Origin: Adiantum capillus-veneris
Lineage: Eukaryota; Streptophyta; Polypodiopsida; Polypodiales; Pteridaceae
Assembly: GCA_014529385.2 (NCBI GenBank)
Contig: CM043967.1
Coordinates: forward strand, 134,137,182 to 134,201,181
Direction of reading: 5' to 3'
DNA: 64,000 nt
A model generated the notes under the pieces. It saw nothing but the letters and a program-made list of their open reading frames with translations, did not search any database and was not told the origin of the DNA. A program made the position numbers and the translations under genes. The first letter of the stretch is position 1, and every line of letters begins with the position of its first letter. Positions 48,501 to 58,684 of the stretch are shown here, piece by piece.

Positions 48501-50866
48501 TAACCTGAGTAACCATCGCACACAGTGTACTTCTCATGACCAGCTACCTCATTTAGTATCTCATCCTGGAATGGGAGGGGAAAGTGATCTCTCTTTGTTG
48601 CCTCATTGAGGGGACGGTAATCCACACACACCCTCCACTTGCCGTTCTTCTTAGGAGTGACAACAACAGGAGAGACCCACTCTGAATTCTCCACTGGATA
48701 AATGAACCCTGCTGCTAGAAGCTTTCTTACCTCCTTGAGTAAAGCCTGCTCCTTGATGACTCCTAGCCTTCGTAGCTTCTGAGCCTTAGGTGTGGCCTCT
48801 GGCTTCAACTCAATTTTGTGTTGAACAGCATCTACTCCACGCACATCGGTGTAGTCTTTAGCAAAAAGCCTAGGAAACTTCCTTAGCACACATTTGAACT
48901 CCTCTCTTTCATCCTTTGTAAGTGTTGTTGATAGCATACCTTCCAGCATCCCTTCATCTTGATCACCTTCGTTCTCTTGAGGACCTACCTCCTCCAAGCC
49001 TTGACAAGAGGTCTCTTGGTTGCTTGGCTTAAACCTTACCCCCATGACTTCGATGGAAGACTCCTCTTCAGTAATGCTGCCGCTACTTTCTTCTTCTGAA
49101 GTGCTATTGGTCCAACCTTCTTCCGTCTCACTTTGAGATGATTCTTCATGGAGCTCCTCTTGGCGTTGCTCCTTCATGTCAAAGACAATCTTCTTGTGAT
49201 TGTCATTCCTGCAAATTAGCTTTCCACTCTCCCAATCGTGCAAAGCTCGCATTTTCATTAGCCATGGTCTTCCTAGGATAAATGGGTAACCATTTCCCTT
49301 GGTAGACATGACATAGAAATCCACTGCCTTCTTAATGCCAAAGGCCTCCACAAAAACATTTTTACAAATGCCTACGCACCTAGCCTTGCTATTGTTTGCC
49401 ATCTTGACCCTAATTTCAGGTGTCTCATGGATGTGCATGCCTAGTTTTTGCATGAGTCCCTCTGTCATGATGCAAATTTGTACACCCCCATCCACTAGAC
49501 CTTTCCTAACCAATCTCCCTTTGATGTAACAGTCTAGCACCGGTGTAATGTCCTCGTTCATTTCAGCTTGTGCAATTTTTACAACAGGCACACTCTCTTT
49601 TACCTTTCTCCTAGTGCTAACTGCCCTTGTTAAATCCCTCCTAACTTGTGGACATAATGCAAGAAATTGAGGCCATGAAATATCAGGACCCTTACCTCTC
49701 ATGTCTTCCAACAAGTTGTACGGAGCCATACCATGTCCAAGAGGGAAGTCTTGGAGGTTGATACGACGTCGAGTCCTCTTGGTTTCCTTGGTTTCCTTTG
49801 CCTTCTTGCCTTGTCCATGGTCACTCTGTGATGTGACTCCTTCTTTCTCTTTACCTTTTCCTCGGCCACGCTTAATTCCATTGGCTTCCATGTCAACCTC
49901 ATTTGAATTTGTCACCTCTACCACATGCACATTTGGATCTGGCAAAGGTGGAACTCCTTCTACCCCTTGTGGAGGTGGTCTTGGTCCATTTGGCCTTTGT
50001 AGAAGCCTTGGTTGTTGACCAGTTCCTTCACCTTCATTCATCACTGGGTAATTCAAGTTAGGCCTCCCTGGCTCCCCACGGGGCCAAGGACAATTATACA
50101 TCCCATGTCCAGACTCTCCGCAATTCCAACATTGCAAGACTCTCCTAGGTCGTGGATCTCGCTCTTCAGACTTCTTTGCTTGTCCCTTTGGACCTACAGC
50201 TTGTGCAAGGTGAATTGACAGGCTGCTTAAAGATTCGTTTAACTTCTCAATTACTTCCGCCGTTACCTCAGGAAGCTCCCTCGATGTTGATGCTTGTGAC
50301 TTACCTTTGGGTCTAAGACCTTCTATTGGAACCTCTCCCCTTAAGCACTTGAGTTTCCTATACTTCTCAGCAGCCCTAGTTTCAGCTGCATCAAAAGTAG
50401 CAGGTGCACCCGCCTCAACTTTTACCTTAAGGTCAGGAAAGAGTCCGGCTATGAACCTCTCCTTCTTTAAAAATTCTGCACCATCACCAGGGTTAGCAAC
50501 ATTTCGTATCCATAGAGCCCAAAGACGTAGAAACTCTTGCTTGTACAAGTAGTAGTCATCTAAGTCTTTTTGCTTATGAGAAACAATGTCTTGCCATAGT
50601 TTTTGAGTGTTTTGGGGATCAAAGAAGTATCTCTTAAAACGATTCAAAACTTCTGTGTAATTCCCCTTAACTTCCTCAGGCAAAGAGTCAAACCAAGTAC
50701 TAGCATCTTTCCTAAGGACCACCTCAAACATTTCTACACGTTCTTGATCGGTTACTATCCTCTTGATACGGCAAGACATCTTGAAATTTGCTAAAAATAA
50801 TTCTGCATCCTCTCCAGGCTCTCCAAAGAAAAGAGGATATCCAGACATTTGGCGTTGGCTCTCCAT
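45587..50866 (-). CDS. RLG3 gag-pol polyprotein, Tat-type gypsy, one internal stop
   Basis: The frame runs from ATG 50866 (AATAATGG context) to the stop at 45587, about 1,760 codons with one TAG at about 46331-46333. Gag is roughly residues 15-180. The CCHC knuckle CWNCGESGHGMYNC is near 245. The protease DGGVQICIM is near 457, with YPFILGRPWL after it. In the RT, KWRVCVDYRPLN is near 730 and the VRVFIDD active site near 847. The first RNase H (FVSSSAGKETIGAVLL) lacks the usual leading Asp. The second, archaeal-type RNase H (NLFFDGAF, NNEAEYDTL, VKGDALLIVKQ) is at about 1135-1215. In the integrase, HEEACGGHF to CKSCHTC is near 1350-1390, GIDAMGP near 1418 and VSDNGPGF near 1480. The stop lies between the second Asp and the catalytic Glu (SNGLVEKANG). 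No chromodomain is seen. It would not yield full-length product without stop suppression. Confidence 0.9.
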
Positions 50867-50887
50867 TATTATGAAAGATTACAACAT

Positions 50888-51398
50888 GAGTTACAATAAG
50901 GGATACAATAGAGATCTAGAACCACTCGCCTGCAAATGAAGAAGTGAGAAAATACCACTCTAGGTTTTCTTCTTCAGCTATCCAAGCTTCAATAAGGTCT
51001 CGATTTGTTTGATCAAAACAAAAGGGTAGACTATTGATGAGCTCTAAGAAGGGTTGAAATTCTTCAAAGCTAAGGCGATAAACAGAAATCTCTAGAACTT
51101 CATTTTCTGGATCCAAAAGAGCAACCACGTCCCAAGTGATAAATTGCACTTGCTCTACAATTCCCAATGCACAAGCGGTTTGTATAAAAACTAGATCTTC
51201 ATGCTCGTCGAAGGCCGTGAGAAAGTAGCAATTGACTAGGAGATCCTTTCCTTCGAGTTCCACACAGTCGGAGTGAGGAAACCTTCTCACAATTTCATAA
51301 AGAACATCCTCGTCAAGTCCAATCAAGTTTGCAAGATTTAAAGACGCCACTTGTGCTACAAAATTCCTGGACAAAAACTCCTTAGGATTATGGTTAAA
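50888..51398 (-). CDS. RLG3 accessory ORF d (unknown function)
   Basis: Open from just after a TGA at about 51398 to a stop at 50916. There is no ATG in the whole frame; the nearest non-ATG candidate is TTG at 51374, which would give 152 residues. It pairs with ORF c: both carry (H)ED..FIQ..CAL..V..V.F..W, a YRL/HRL-F-EF-P-L-LINSLPF block and an acidic tail. Near the N-terminus LIGLDEDVLYEIVRRFP resembles an F-box helix only loosely. The absence of a start suggests an exon, an alternative start or readthrough. It lies 49 bp upstream of gag. I do not recognise a family; Ogre elements of the Tat lineage are known to have an extra ORF before gag. Confidence 0.55.
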
Positions 51399-51420
51399 TC
51401 ATTCAAAAGCATAAAGAGAT

Positions 51421-51999
51421 TTACAATGTCTCTATGAACAAAGTGTCATAGAAAGTAGAGAAGGATGAGAATTTATACAAATTTGCAATCTTCTCTATGC
51501 TCTCTTTATTAAGACAAGCTCTGAATAGCTCCCTATCTCCTTTGTTGAAAGCGAAAGGAAGACTATTAATAAGACGCAAATGAGGGAAAAATTCACCAAA
51601 TGTCAGTCTATGAAGCATGAACTCTGGCCGCAAGTTTCCTGAAGAGTCTTCCTCAATAGTGAAATGCACTCGCCAAACGCCAAATTTCACTCTATTTACC
51701 AATCTTAGGGCACACACTAGTTGGATGAATGCGTGGTCTTCCTTAGTGCCCAACAACAAGAGGAAAATGGAATCCACGCGTAGGACCTTCCGTCTTAACT
51801 TCACCACCCTCTTGTTATGAGGGAGACGCCTTACTACTTGCTCCTGCAACTCAATTGGTAATCGAGCTAGATCTCTAAGGATTGAACTTTCACTGCACAC
51901 ACATTCCCAGTTAGAACAAATGATCGTTTTTTTGTTTCTTGTAACAACTTGGACAAAGAAAAAACAAACATACACACTACTTTGCCGGGCTGCACTTCA
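51421..51999 (-). CDS. RLG3 accessory ORF c (unknown function)
   Basis: Open from after a TGA at about 51997 to a stop at 51421, with no ATG before the conserved part; GTG at 51975 would give 184 residues. It is the paralogue of ORF d, sharing FIQLVCALRLVNRVKFGVW and FFPHLRLINSLPFAFN with the equivalent ORF d blocks, and it has LARLPIELQEQVVRRLP near residues 36-52. A plausible 3' splice site (TTCTAAC branch-like sequence, then TGTGTGTGCAG) lies just before the conserved block, so it may be an exon. Function unknown. It is not similar to any gag, envelope or movement protein I can name. Confidence 0.55.
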
Positions 52000-52001
52000 T
52001 T

Positions 52002-52220
52002 TTAAAATAAAATGAACACATGTACATCAAAAGAAGTGTGGTAGTTGATGAGAGGTAGAATGACAGGGTTTGGTGATGCAAGAATTTCTCCTGCTCTTTG
52101 GGCACCAAACATGAACACCATTCGTTGTTGAAAATGGATCTTTCTACTAATTGCAACGTTTATTCTAATGTGTGGAGTAAAATGAAAGGGAAAAACCTCT
52201 ATTCCTGGGCCATTATCCAT
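52002..52220 (-). CDS. RLG3 accessory ORF b (72 aa, unknown)
   Basis: Starts at ATG 52220 in a strong context (GCCATGG). It ends in SPNPVILPLINY followed by FDVHVFILF, closely matching the C-terminus of ORF a (SVNPFILPLIRY, LDVYIFVLF), so the two are tandem duplicates. Its C-terminal third is hydrophobic. It lies 21 bp after ORF a and about 26 bp before the ORF c region. No known domain. Confidence 0.5.
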   Translation of the reverse strand: MDNGPGIEVFPFHFTPHIRINVAISRKIHFQQRMVFMFGAQRAGEILASPNPVILPLINYHTSFDVHVFILF

Positions 52221-52241
52221 GGCCTATGCATGTCCTAATGC

Positions 52242-52454
52242 TTAAAACAAAACAAAAATATATACGTCCAAACTAAGGTCGTACCTAATGAGAGGCAAAA
52301 TAAAAGGATTTACTGAAGCGTTTATCTCGGCCAACCTAAGAGGGCCTAAAATTCTACGAATGACACGTTGAAATTGAAACTTAGTTCTAACAATTATGTG
52401 TACCTTTTGCCTGGCAATGGGAATGAAGGGATCATACAAATCTTCGTGATTCAT
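52242..52454 (-). CDS. RLG3 accessory ORF a (70 aa, unknown)
   Basis: ATG at 52454, about 75 bp downstream of the primer site. It shares with ORF b an (H)I-x-V core, Q-R spacing, (A)E-I-x-AS-x-NP and the hydrophobic ILPLI-Y-(S)-DV-F-LF end. An internal AAAG/GTACAC could be a splice donor. Possibly the first exon or first product of a short accessory region of the element. Confidence 0.5.
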   Translation of the reverse strand: MNHEDLYDPFIPIARQKVHIIVRTKFQFQRVIRRILGPLRLAEINASVNPFILPLIRYDLSLDVYIFVLF

Positions 52455-52508
52455 GCAAACTACTTGACTATGCTAAAGGTTGATTCTACACAAAAATACA
52501 CAAGCCGT

Positions 52509-52525
52509 CCTCAGTGGGGGCACCA
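52509..52525 (-). other. RLG3 primer-binding site
   Basis: TGGTGCCCCCACTGAGG on the minus strand, three bases inside the 5' LTR. Nearly the same as the RLG1 site. Confidence 0.7.
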
Positions 52526-52528
52526 ATT

Positions 52529-52790
52529 TGAGGCGGTTCGGGGCGGGCAACAAGAAGAGTGGCCTCTAGACACCCTTCAAGGCTCCCGTGCTGCTCAATG
52601 GGGCTGGGGCACAACACAGCACAAACCAAAACAACAAACCCACCGCCAAATCCCAACTACACAAGGGGCACCACCTAGTTTAAGAGCGAACTAGGACGCA
52701 AAAGAGGAGAATCGTTAGAGCAACCCACAAACAAGCAAGGAATTTACACTAACCCTAACACCAATGGAATACTCTCACACACTAAAACAC

Positions 52791-52821
<31 letters not shown>

Positions 52822-54317
52822 TTAGTGCTCGGGCTGCTTTGAAACGTATCGACAATGATCAAGCAAACACAACTATATATTTAAGAAAGAGAGAGAAAGG
52901 GGGAGGGGGTGCTTGTTGCATTAATACCTTCTTACAAATCTGTCATGACAAATCAAAGTGAGATTAGTACTTGTTCAACATAGCTTGCGTAAATTTCACC
53001 ACAACACATCACAAGAAAAGCCACCCCAATCACTGTCTTAAGGCCAGGGGAGTCCTCTCCACCCTGTCGCCCTCTTACAGTATGTGGGATTTATGGCTAG
53101 ATTGATGACAACACCAGAGACAAGCTATCAAGAACTTAACAAAAAAACACACCAAGACACTTACGCATCATTGTTGTCCATTACTTCACGTTGGAAGGGA
53201 GACAAAGTATCCAAGCTTAGTCCAAATCCACCCTCCTTGATTCAGCGAATGTTGGGCTTACACTAGTAGGAGAAATGATAGATTTCCTACTCTCAATTGA
53301 ATGATCACTCTCTCTCTTACAATGGCATAGATTTCCCTTGCTAATCCCCTATTACAGCACATGCACATGCATAAGACAATGAGCTTCCACTCAAGAGCTC
53401 CTTCTAGAGAGGTTCAGCTTGGCTTCTCAAGCTATAGCATAGTGCTCTTGCTTATGGCTCCCCCCATTGTTGAATTTGTACAATGCATCCAAGAGTAAGC
53501 CCCTCCTTTGTCATATTATAATACAAAGCATTCAAGTTGCCCTTGACCCATGCATGGAGGAGGATTATTGGTGAAATAAGAAATATATACATGGTGGGAC
53601 TAGTGTATGGACTATTCATGGACTTTAGCTCAATGAGCACATGGTGTTAGAATAATGAGTAAAAATAATAATAAAAATATGGAGGAGTTATGGATATGGA
53701 AAGATATTGGAATCATATGATATGGTCCCTCCTTGAATTATTTTGGGTGAAAGAGGAAAAGGTATGCAAGTAAATAATATAATAAAAGTAACCAATGAGT
53801 AGAAATCAATTTTTTGTTTTCACGAGGGTGAGGGTGAAAATGTGGGAGTGATTTGTATAAAGGAAAAATATGAGGTTAAAGTATGTACATATTGGCAAAA
53901 AAAAATAAAAAAAAAAAAATAAAAAAAAAATATATATATATATATATATAATTATGGTGTAAGAGGATGAAAGAAGGTGTACATAGGTTTAATAAAACAC
54001 ACACCTAAGTAGAAATATTTAAATAAAATACCAAAATTTAAAAAAAATCCCTATATTTAGGCCATATATACAATGAAATATTTACACACAAAGAGGCCAT
54101 AATATACTTTTATTTTTTTATTTTTTTTATTTTTTTTGGCTCACCTAGCCGAGTGACTAGCTAGCTGAGGGTTTCTAAGAAGATATGGGAAAAGTCCCGT
54201 GACTCACGCACGCCTATGTACAGTGAAATGGTAGGGATAGCCACAGTGTTTGGGTGATTTTGGTAGGGTGAGGTAACTCACTGTGGCAATTACAAAGAGC
54301 CGAAAAAACGGCTATCA
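52529..54317 (-). repeat. RLG3 5' LTR
   Basis: 1,789 bp, near-identical to 43784-45558. The main length difference is the A-rich/TA run at 53898-53950. Confidence 0.95.
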
Positions 54318-56272
54318 GTATAAGATCACCACTCATGATAGTCAGCCAAAGTACAAAGCAAGGCTTGTTGCCAAGGGCTGTAAGCAAGAACAAGGCATTG
54401 ACTTTGATGAAGTCTTCTCTCCGGTGGTCAAGATGACTACATTGAGATGATTTCTTGCAATTGTTGCCATATTAGATTTGGTGTTTCACCAAATGGATGT
54501 CAAGACAACGTTCTTGCATGGTGATTTAGATGTGGAAATTTACATGCAGCAGCCAGAAGGGTTTGTTGAGAAAGGCAAGGAAGATTGGGTATGCCAGTTG
54601 TTAAAGAGTCTTTATGGCTTAAAACAATCACAGAGGGCATGGTACCATAAATTCCACAAGTTTATGCTTTCTCAAGGCTACAAACGTAGTGAGTTCGATC
54701 ACTGTCTATATACAAAGAAGGCTAAGGATGGCAGTTGGCTGATCCTTATTTTGTATGTGGATGACATGTTGATTGCTGGCAAGCACTTGGAAGAAATTTC
54801 AGCTTTGAAGTCAAAGATGGAAAAATCATTTGACATGAAAGACATGGGTGAAGCAAGTCATATACTTGGTATGCGCATTGAGAGAGACAGATCAAAGAAG
54901 TTGATTTGGTTATCTCAAATAGAGTATATTGACAAGGTTTTGCAACGTTTCAATATGGAGAAGGGAAAGGCACTGAGTGTTCCATTGCCACCATATGTGA
55001 AACTTAGCAAACAAGATTGTCCCGTGTCTGAGGAAGAACAGGCTGAAATGGATAAGATTCCATATGCGTCTGCAGTGGGTAGTTTGATGTATGCAATGAT
55101 TGCTACTCGCCCAGACATTGCATTTGCAGTGGGAGTAGTAAGTCGATACATGTCAAACCCAGGCAAGAAAGCATCTCAATGTAGTCATCTTGACCACCGG
55201 AGAGAAGACTTCATCAAAGTCAATGCCTTGTTCTTGCTTAAAGCCCTTGGGAACAAGACTTGCTTTGTACTTTGGCTGACTATCATGAGTGGTGATCTTA
55301 TACTTGTAAACCCATTTACAAGGTAGAGCCTTTTTGCCCTTTGGTAATTTAACTAGCTTCCATGCCTTGTTTTTATGCAGAGCTGTCATCTCTGACTGCA
55401 TGGCCAATTGCCAATTCCCAGAGTCCTTCATTTGCACTTCTTCCTTGTAACATGAAGGCTCATTGCAATCAGTCAACATGACATAATTCATAGATGGAAC
55501 AAACCTATCAGGAGGTCGCGTGACACGTCCAGATCTGTGTTACATTGCCACCATATGTGAAACTTAGCAAACAAGATTGTCCCGTGTCTGAGGAAGAACA
55601 GGCTGAAATGGATAAGATTCCATATGCGTCTGCAGTGGGTAGTTTGATGTATGCAATGATTTCTACTCGCCTAGACATTGCATTTGCAGTGGGAGTAGTA
55701 AGTCGATACATGTCAAACCCAGCAAGAAACATTGGGAGGCAGTGAAAGGAATATTGAGATACCTCAAAGCTACAAAGAGTATGCGTATATGCTATGGGAG
55801 TGACGAGCTAAGTGTAAAGGGTTTTACAGACTCAGATTATGCAGGTGACTTAGACAACCGAAGGTCTACGTCAGGGTATGTCTTTACATTGGCTGGTGGA
55901 GCAGTATCATGGCGTTCCAGATTACAACATTGTGTTACTCAGTCTACTACAGAGGCTGAATATGTTGCAGCATCAGAGGCATGCAAAGAATCAATTTGGC
56001 TTAATTGACTAGTAACAGATTTGGGAATCAAAGAAGAGATGCCTATGTTATATTGTGATAGTCAAAGTGCTATACAATTGGCTCGCAATCTAGTTTATCA
56101 CTCAAAGACAAAGCATGTGGATGTATAGTATCATTTCATCAGGGAAATGCTCGAGGATAAGCAACTTCAGCTTGTCAAAGTTCACACCACAGAAAATCCT
56201 GCTGATCTACTTACAAAAGGACTTCCCTCAGAGAGCTTTGCGCATTTTCTCAAGCAGTTAGGTGTAGGGTAG
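54318..56272 (+). pseudogene. Copia RT and RNase H (3' part)
   Basis: Continues the copia frame after RLG3. It contains [15 protein letters not shown], then TGA at about 54448, then FHQMDVKTTFLHGDL, YMQQPEGF, LKSLYGLKQS and LILYVDDMLIAG (the YVDD active site). It is then disturbed by an inverted insertion (55164-55540) and resumes with a duplicate of the VKLSKQDCPVSEEEQAEMDK block. RNase H is SVKGFTDSDYAGDLDNRRST and STTEAEYVAASEACKE; a TGA at about 56006 and a TAG at about 56126 follow. The end QLVKVHTTENPADLLTKGL is typical of copia. Confidence 0.9.
54977..55721 (+). repeat. Forward duplication around an inverted copia segment
   Basis: About 185 bp (54977-55161) recur at 55537-55721. Between them, 55164-55540 is a reverse-complement copy of the copia RT start: minus-strand frame 55491-55153 with [28 protein letters not shown] and [14 protein letters not shown]. 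The first junction carries GCAAGAAA, which also occurs at the matching point of the second forward copy. Confidence 0.9.
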
Positions 56273-56350
56273 TACATCACTTCTCTACATCTCTTGTATA
56301 TTAGCTTTTATAGTATCTTCTCTCACACTTAAAGTACCACATTGGACTTT

Positions 56351-56361
56351 AAGTGGGAGGT
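56351..56361 (+). other. Copia polypurine tract
   Basis: AAGTGGGAGGT immediately before the 3' LTR. Confidence 0.8.
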
Positions 56362-56553
56362 TGTTGGAGTATAAAGCCCAATGTGGTCGCCCAGGTAAGT
56401 GGGCGGGCCGCCAGGTATGTACACATATTATTTTGTAAAAACCTAATAAGAACTCACTATGCTCTACACATTACAGTAGAGCGAGTTCACCATATCGTCG
56501 TGCTCTTCTTCTCGCACTCTCTCTCGCGTCACACTTCCGCTCGTACTCCTTCA
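56362..56553 (+). repeat. Copia 3' LTR
   Basis: TGTTGGAGTATAAAGCCC to TACTCCTTCA, 192 bp, followed by the GGAGG duplication. Confidence 0.95.
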
Positions 56554-57468
56554 GGAGGACACCCCCAGTTCCTAGACACCTTGCATGTTTCCCATATCTT
56601 GTTAGTGCGGAGTGGGAGAGAACGATCGAGGCAAAAGCGCGTAGAGAAGATATCACCAGCAAAGAATGGGAGTATGCACGAGGCTGCGTACCAAAGGTAG
56701 AGTACTCATATACCTAAACCATATTGTAAATTTTTCTCTTGAAATTATCTTTAATTTTTATTTGATAAAAGATATTTTTCTATTTTGTAGTGCCTTTATT
56801 TTAACTCTATGTGGTCAAAGGGTCGTCACTTTCGTGCGCGCCACATTGACGAGAGTAGAACCACCATGGATTGTGCCATCATGGGCAACTTTGACGCAGA
56901 TGGTGATGAAGCCAGGTACTACGAAACTATTGAAAGGATACTAAGGGTTAATTTTAGAACCTTTCATACCTTCATCTTCGTGTGCAAGTGGTTTGCAAAT
57001 GTGTCTAGACAACATGAGAATGGCCTCTACATGGTGGACTCTAGTGTGCATCACACAGAGAGGTATGACAATTTAGTTTTACCATGCAATTATGAGCAGG
57101 TGAGTGGCATGTACCTTTTTTTGTTATTTTCTTGTAGCATTAATTATACCACTTTTACTCACTTTGAGAATCTCTTTTATAGGTCATATATATCCCATAA
57201 ATCCACCAACCAAAACTTTGGTTAGTAATTCCAATAACACCTCGGGGGAGAACCATTTTTCCACTAATGAAGTGGACACCATGTTCAACCCTCTTCCACC
57301 TCCGACTTTGGATGAGGTGGAGATAGGGGAGAAGGAGGTTGATGAATCAGGTCCGGTGGCGGAAAGTTTTAGCAAGCATGATTGTCATGATGATGAAGAT
57401 GATGAGATGGAGGATGCCGAACTCGAAGATGATGAAGCCGATGCATCCACAAATGACGATTCCATTTT
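56554..57468 (+). pseudogene. CACTA-B transposase, C-terminal exons after the copia insertion
   Basis: Continues from 39906. A first exon block runs through CCTAGACACCTTGCATG to the donor at about 56696. The second, after TTTTGTAG (56790), has WSKGRHFRARHIDESRTTM and ARYYETIERIL and reads CKWF where CACTA-A has a stop. The third (57184 onward) has NHFSTNEVDTMFNPLPPPTL and an acidic run. It stops matching CACTA-A at about 57464, where it meets the inverted copy, so the C-terminus and 3' terminal repeat are missing. Confidence 0.8.
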
Positions 57469-57752
57469 ATCACCGTCTGTGTCAAAGTTGCCCATGACGG
57501 CACAATCCATGGTGGTTCTTCGCTCGTCAATGTGGCGCGTACAAACGTGACGACCCTTTGACCAAATAGAGTTAAAGGAAAGGCACTACAAAATAGGATC
57601 ATATCTTTTATCAAATACAAACATAAAATCAAGAAAAATTTTACAAGTACTCTACCTTTGGTACGCAGCCTCGTGCATACTCCCATTCTTTGTTGGTGAT
57701 GTCTTCTCCGCACGCTTATGCTTCGGTCATTTTCTCATAAATCTACTCCGCA
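57469..57752 (-). pseudogene. CACTA-C transposase fragment (before RLG5)
   Basis: An inverted copy of the GRH..RHIDERRTTMDCAVMGNF exon and its upstream intron, joined head on to CACTA-B at about 57464-57470. It continues at 62413 on the other side of RLG5. Confidence 0.8.
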
Positions 57753-58672
57753 TGTTGGGGTCTCCATCGTCGCATAGCTCCAATGACCAACAAAATTATC
57801 AACCCGGAGCGACAAGCTACCCGGCCAAGGCATGGAAACACTCACACAATTAGTGAGCTAATCATGGAAACACGAATGGTTGACTCTACGAGGTGAGCTT
57901 CTCGGCCTATGGAGTAGCTAAGCCACAATAATTGGCAATCTCTACATCCACTTCGCTTCACCTCCAATCAACCCAATCACACACACTAACGATTGCAAGA
58001 TGCACGCAACACTCATCCTATCATGCAACACACTAATCGCAAGCACACACACATAGATCTATCAAGCACCACACTCCAATCAAACCTACACACAAGCAAA
58101 AGAGGGCAATCACAGAAGATTAGAGCAGGATTAACCACTAATTAGTTACGATATGGCTAATCTAAGCATCATAACAATCACAAGAAGCATCAGACAGGGA
58201 TAGTGAAAGAGAATAAAGCATTTGATTAGTGTTAGTCAAGTCACATGAGCAAGGAGAAGCTCAAGGACTCCATAGCCACACACCTCAAGAGCTCTCACCA
58301 AAGAGTACTCTCAACAAATGAGCTTGAGAACTCTAATTTCTTTTACACACTACCTTATATACCTAGGGTAAAAATATGCAATGTCCGGGTGCCCAAGGCC
58401 TTTAGGGCTCCACCACTTACTGAATCTGGTACCTAGGCACACTAATTGACCTATTATTCATAGTTTGGAACTCCTATTGAGTCCGTCACACATTAAAATA
58501 TTACAATGGCTTGAAATAAATCGGAAATTTACAATACATGACCATTTTTGAAAAATGTGAAAAATGTGTCACCCCAATCTTTACTACTTCGTCATGTTGA
58601 TCTTTGATGTGCATTCGTACATCTTCGGTCTTTAGCAGCTTCTGTTAAAAACTAATGTTGATTCAATTAACA
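57753..58672 (-). repeat. RLG5 3' LTR
   Basis: TGTTGGGGTCTCCATCGTC to TTCAATTAACA. A 63-codon plus-strand frame (58245-58436) is also open in the sister LTR (61967-62158), but no function is suggested. Confidence 0.85.
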
Positions 58673-58684
58673 TTTCCCCCTTCC
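58673..58684 (-). other. RLG5 polypurine tract
   Basis: GGAAGGGGGAAA on the minus strand, directly before the 3' LTR. Confidence 0.75.

Larger units (their letters stand above)
43784..54317 (-). mobile_element. RLG3: young Ty3/gypsy (Tat-type) LTR retrotransposon nested in copia
   Basis: 10,534 bp with LTRs of 1,775 and 1,789 bp that differ at about 10 positions plus AT/poly-A length changes. It has TG...CA ends and a 4-bp duplication GTAT on both sides (43780-43783 and 54318-54321). Joining the flanks restores copia RT reading through W-V-Y. The empty version of the site survives in the inverted copia segment at about 55300. Minus-strand order is 5' LTR, primer site, four small ORFs, gag-pol, polypurine tract, 3' LTR. 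Confidence 0.95.
39907..56553 (+). mobile_element. Ty1/copia LTR retrotransposon, interrupted by RLG3
   Basis: Two 192-bp LTRs (39907-40098 and 56362-56553) flank a primer site, gag-pol and a polypurine tract. Perfect 5-bp duplications GGAGG lie at 39902-39906 and 56554-56558, and joining the flanks rebuilds the CACTA-B reading. Without RLG3 it is about 6.1 kb. About 8 differences separate the LTRs by eye; the left LTR begins TA rather than TG. The order protease-integrase-RT-RNase H is that of copia elements. Confidence 0.95.

Noticed and set aside
58245-58436. A 63-codon ORF conserved in both RLG5 LTRs
   Set aside because: Conservation is expected because the LTRs are duplicates; the product has no recognisable motif and the frame is short.
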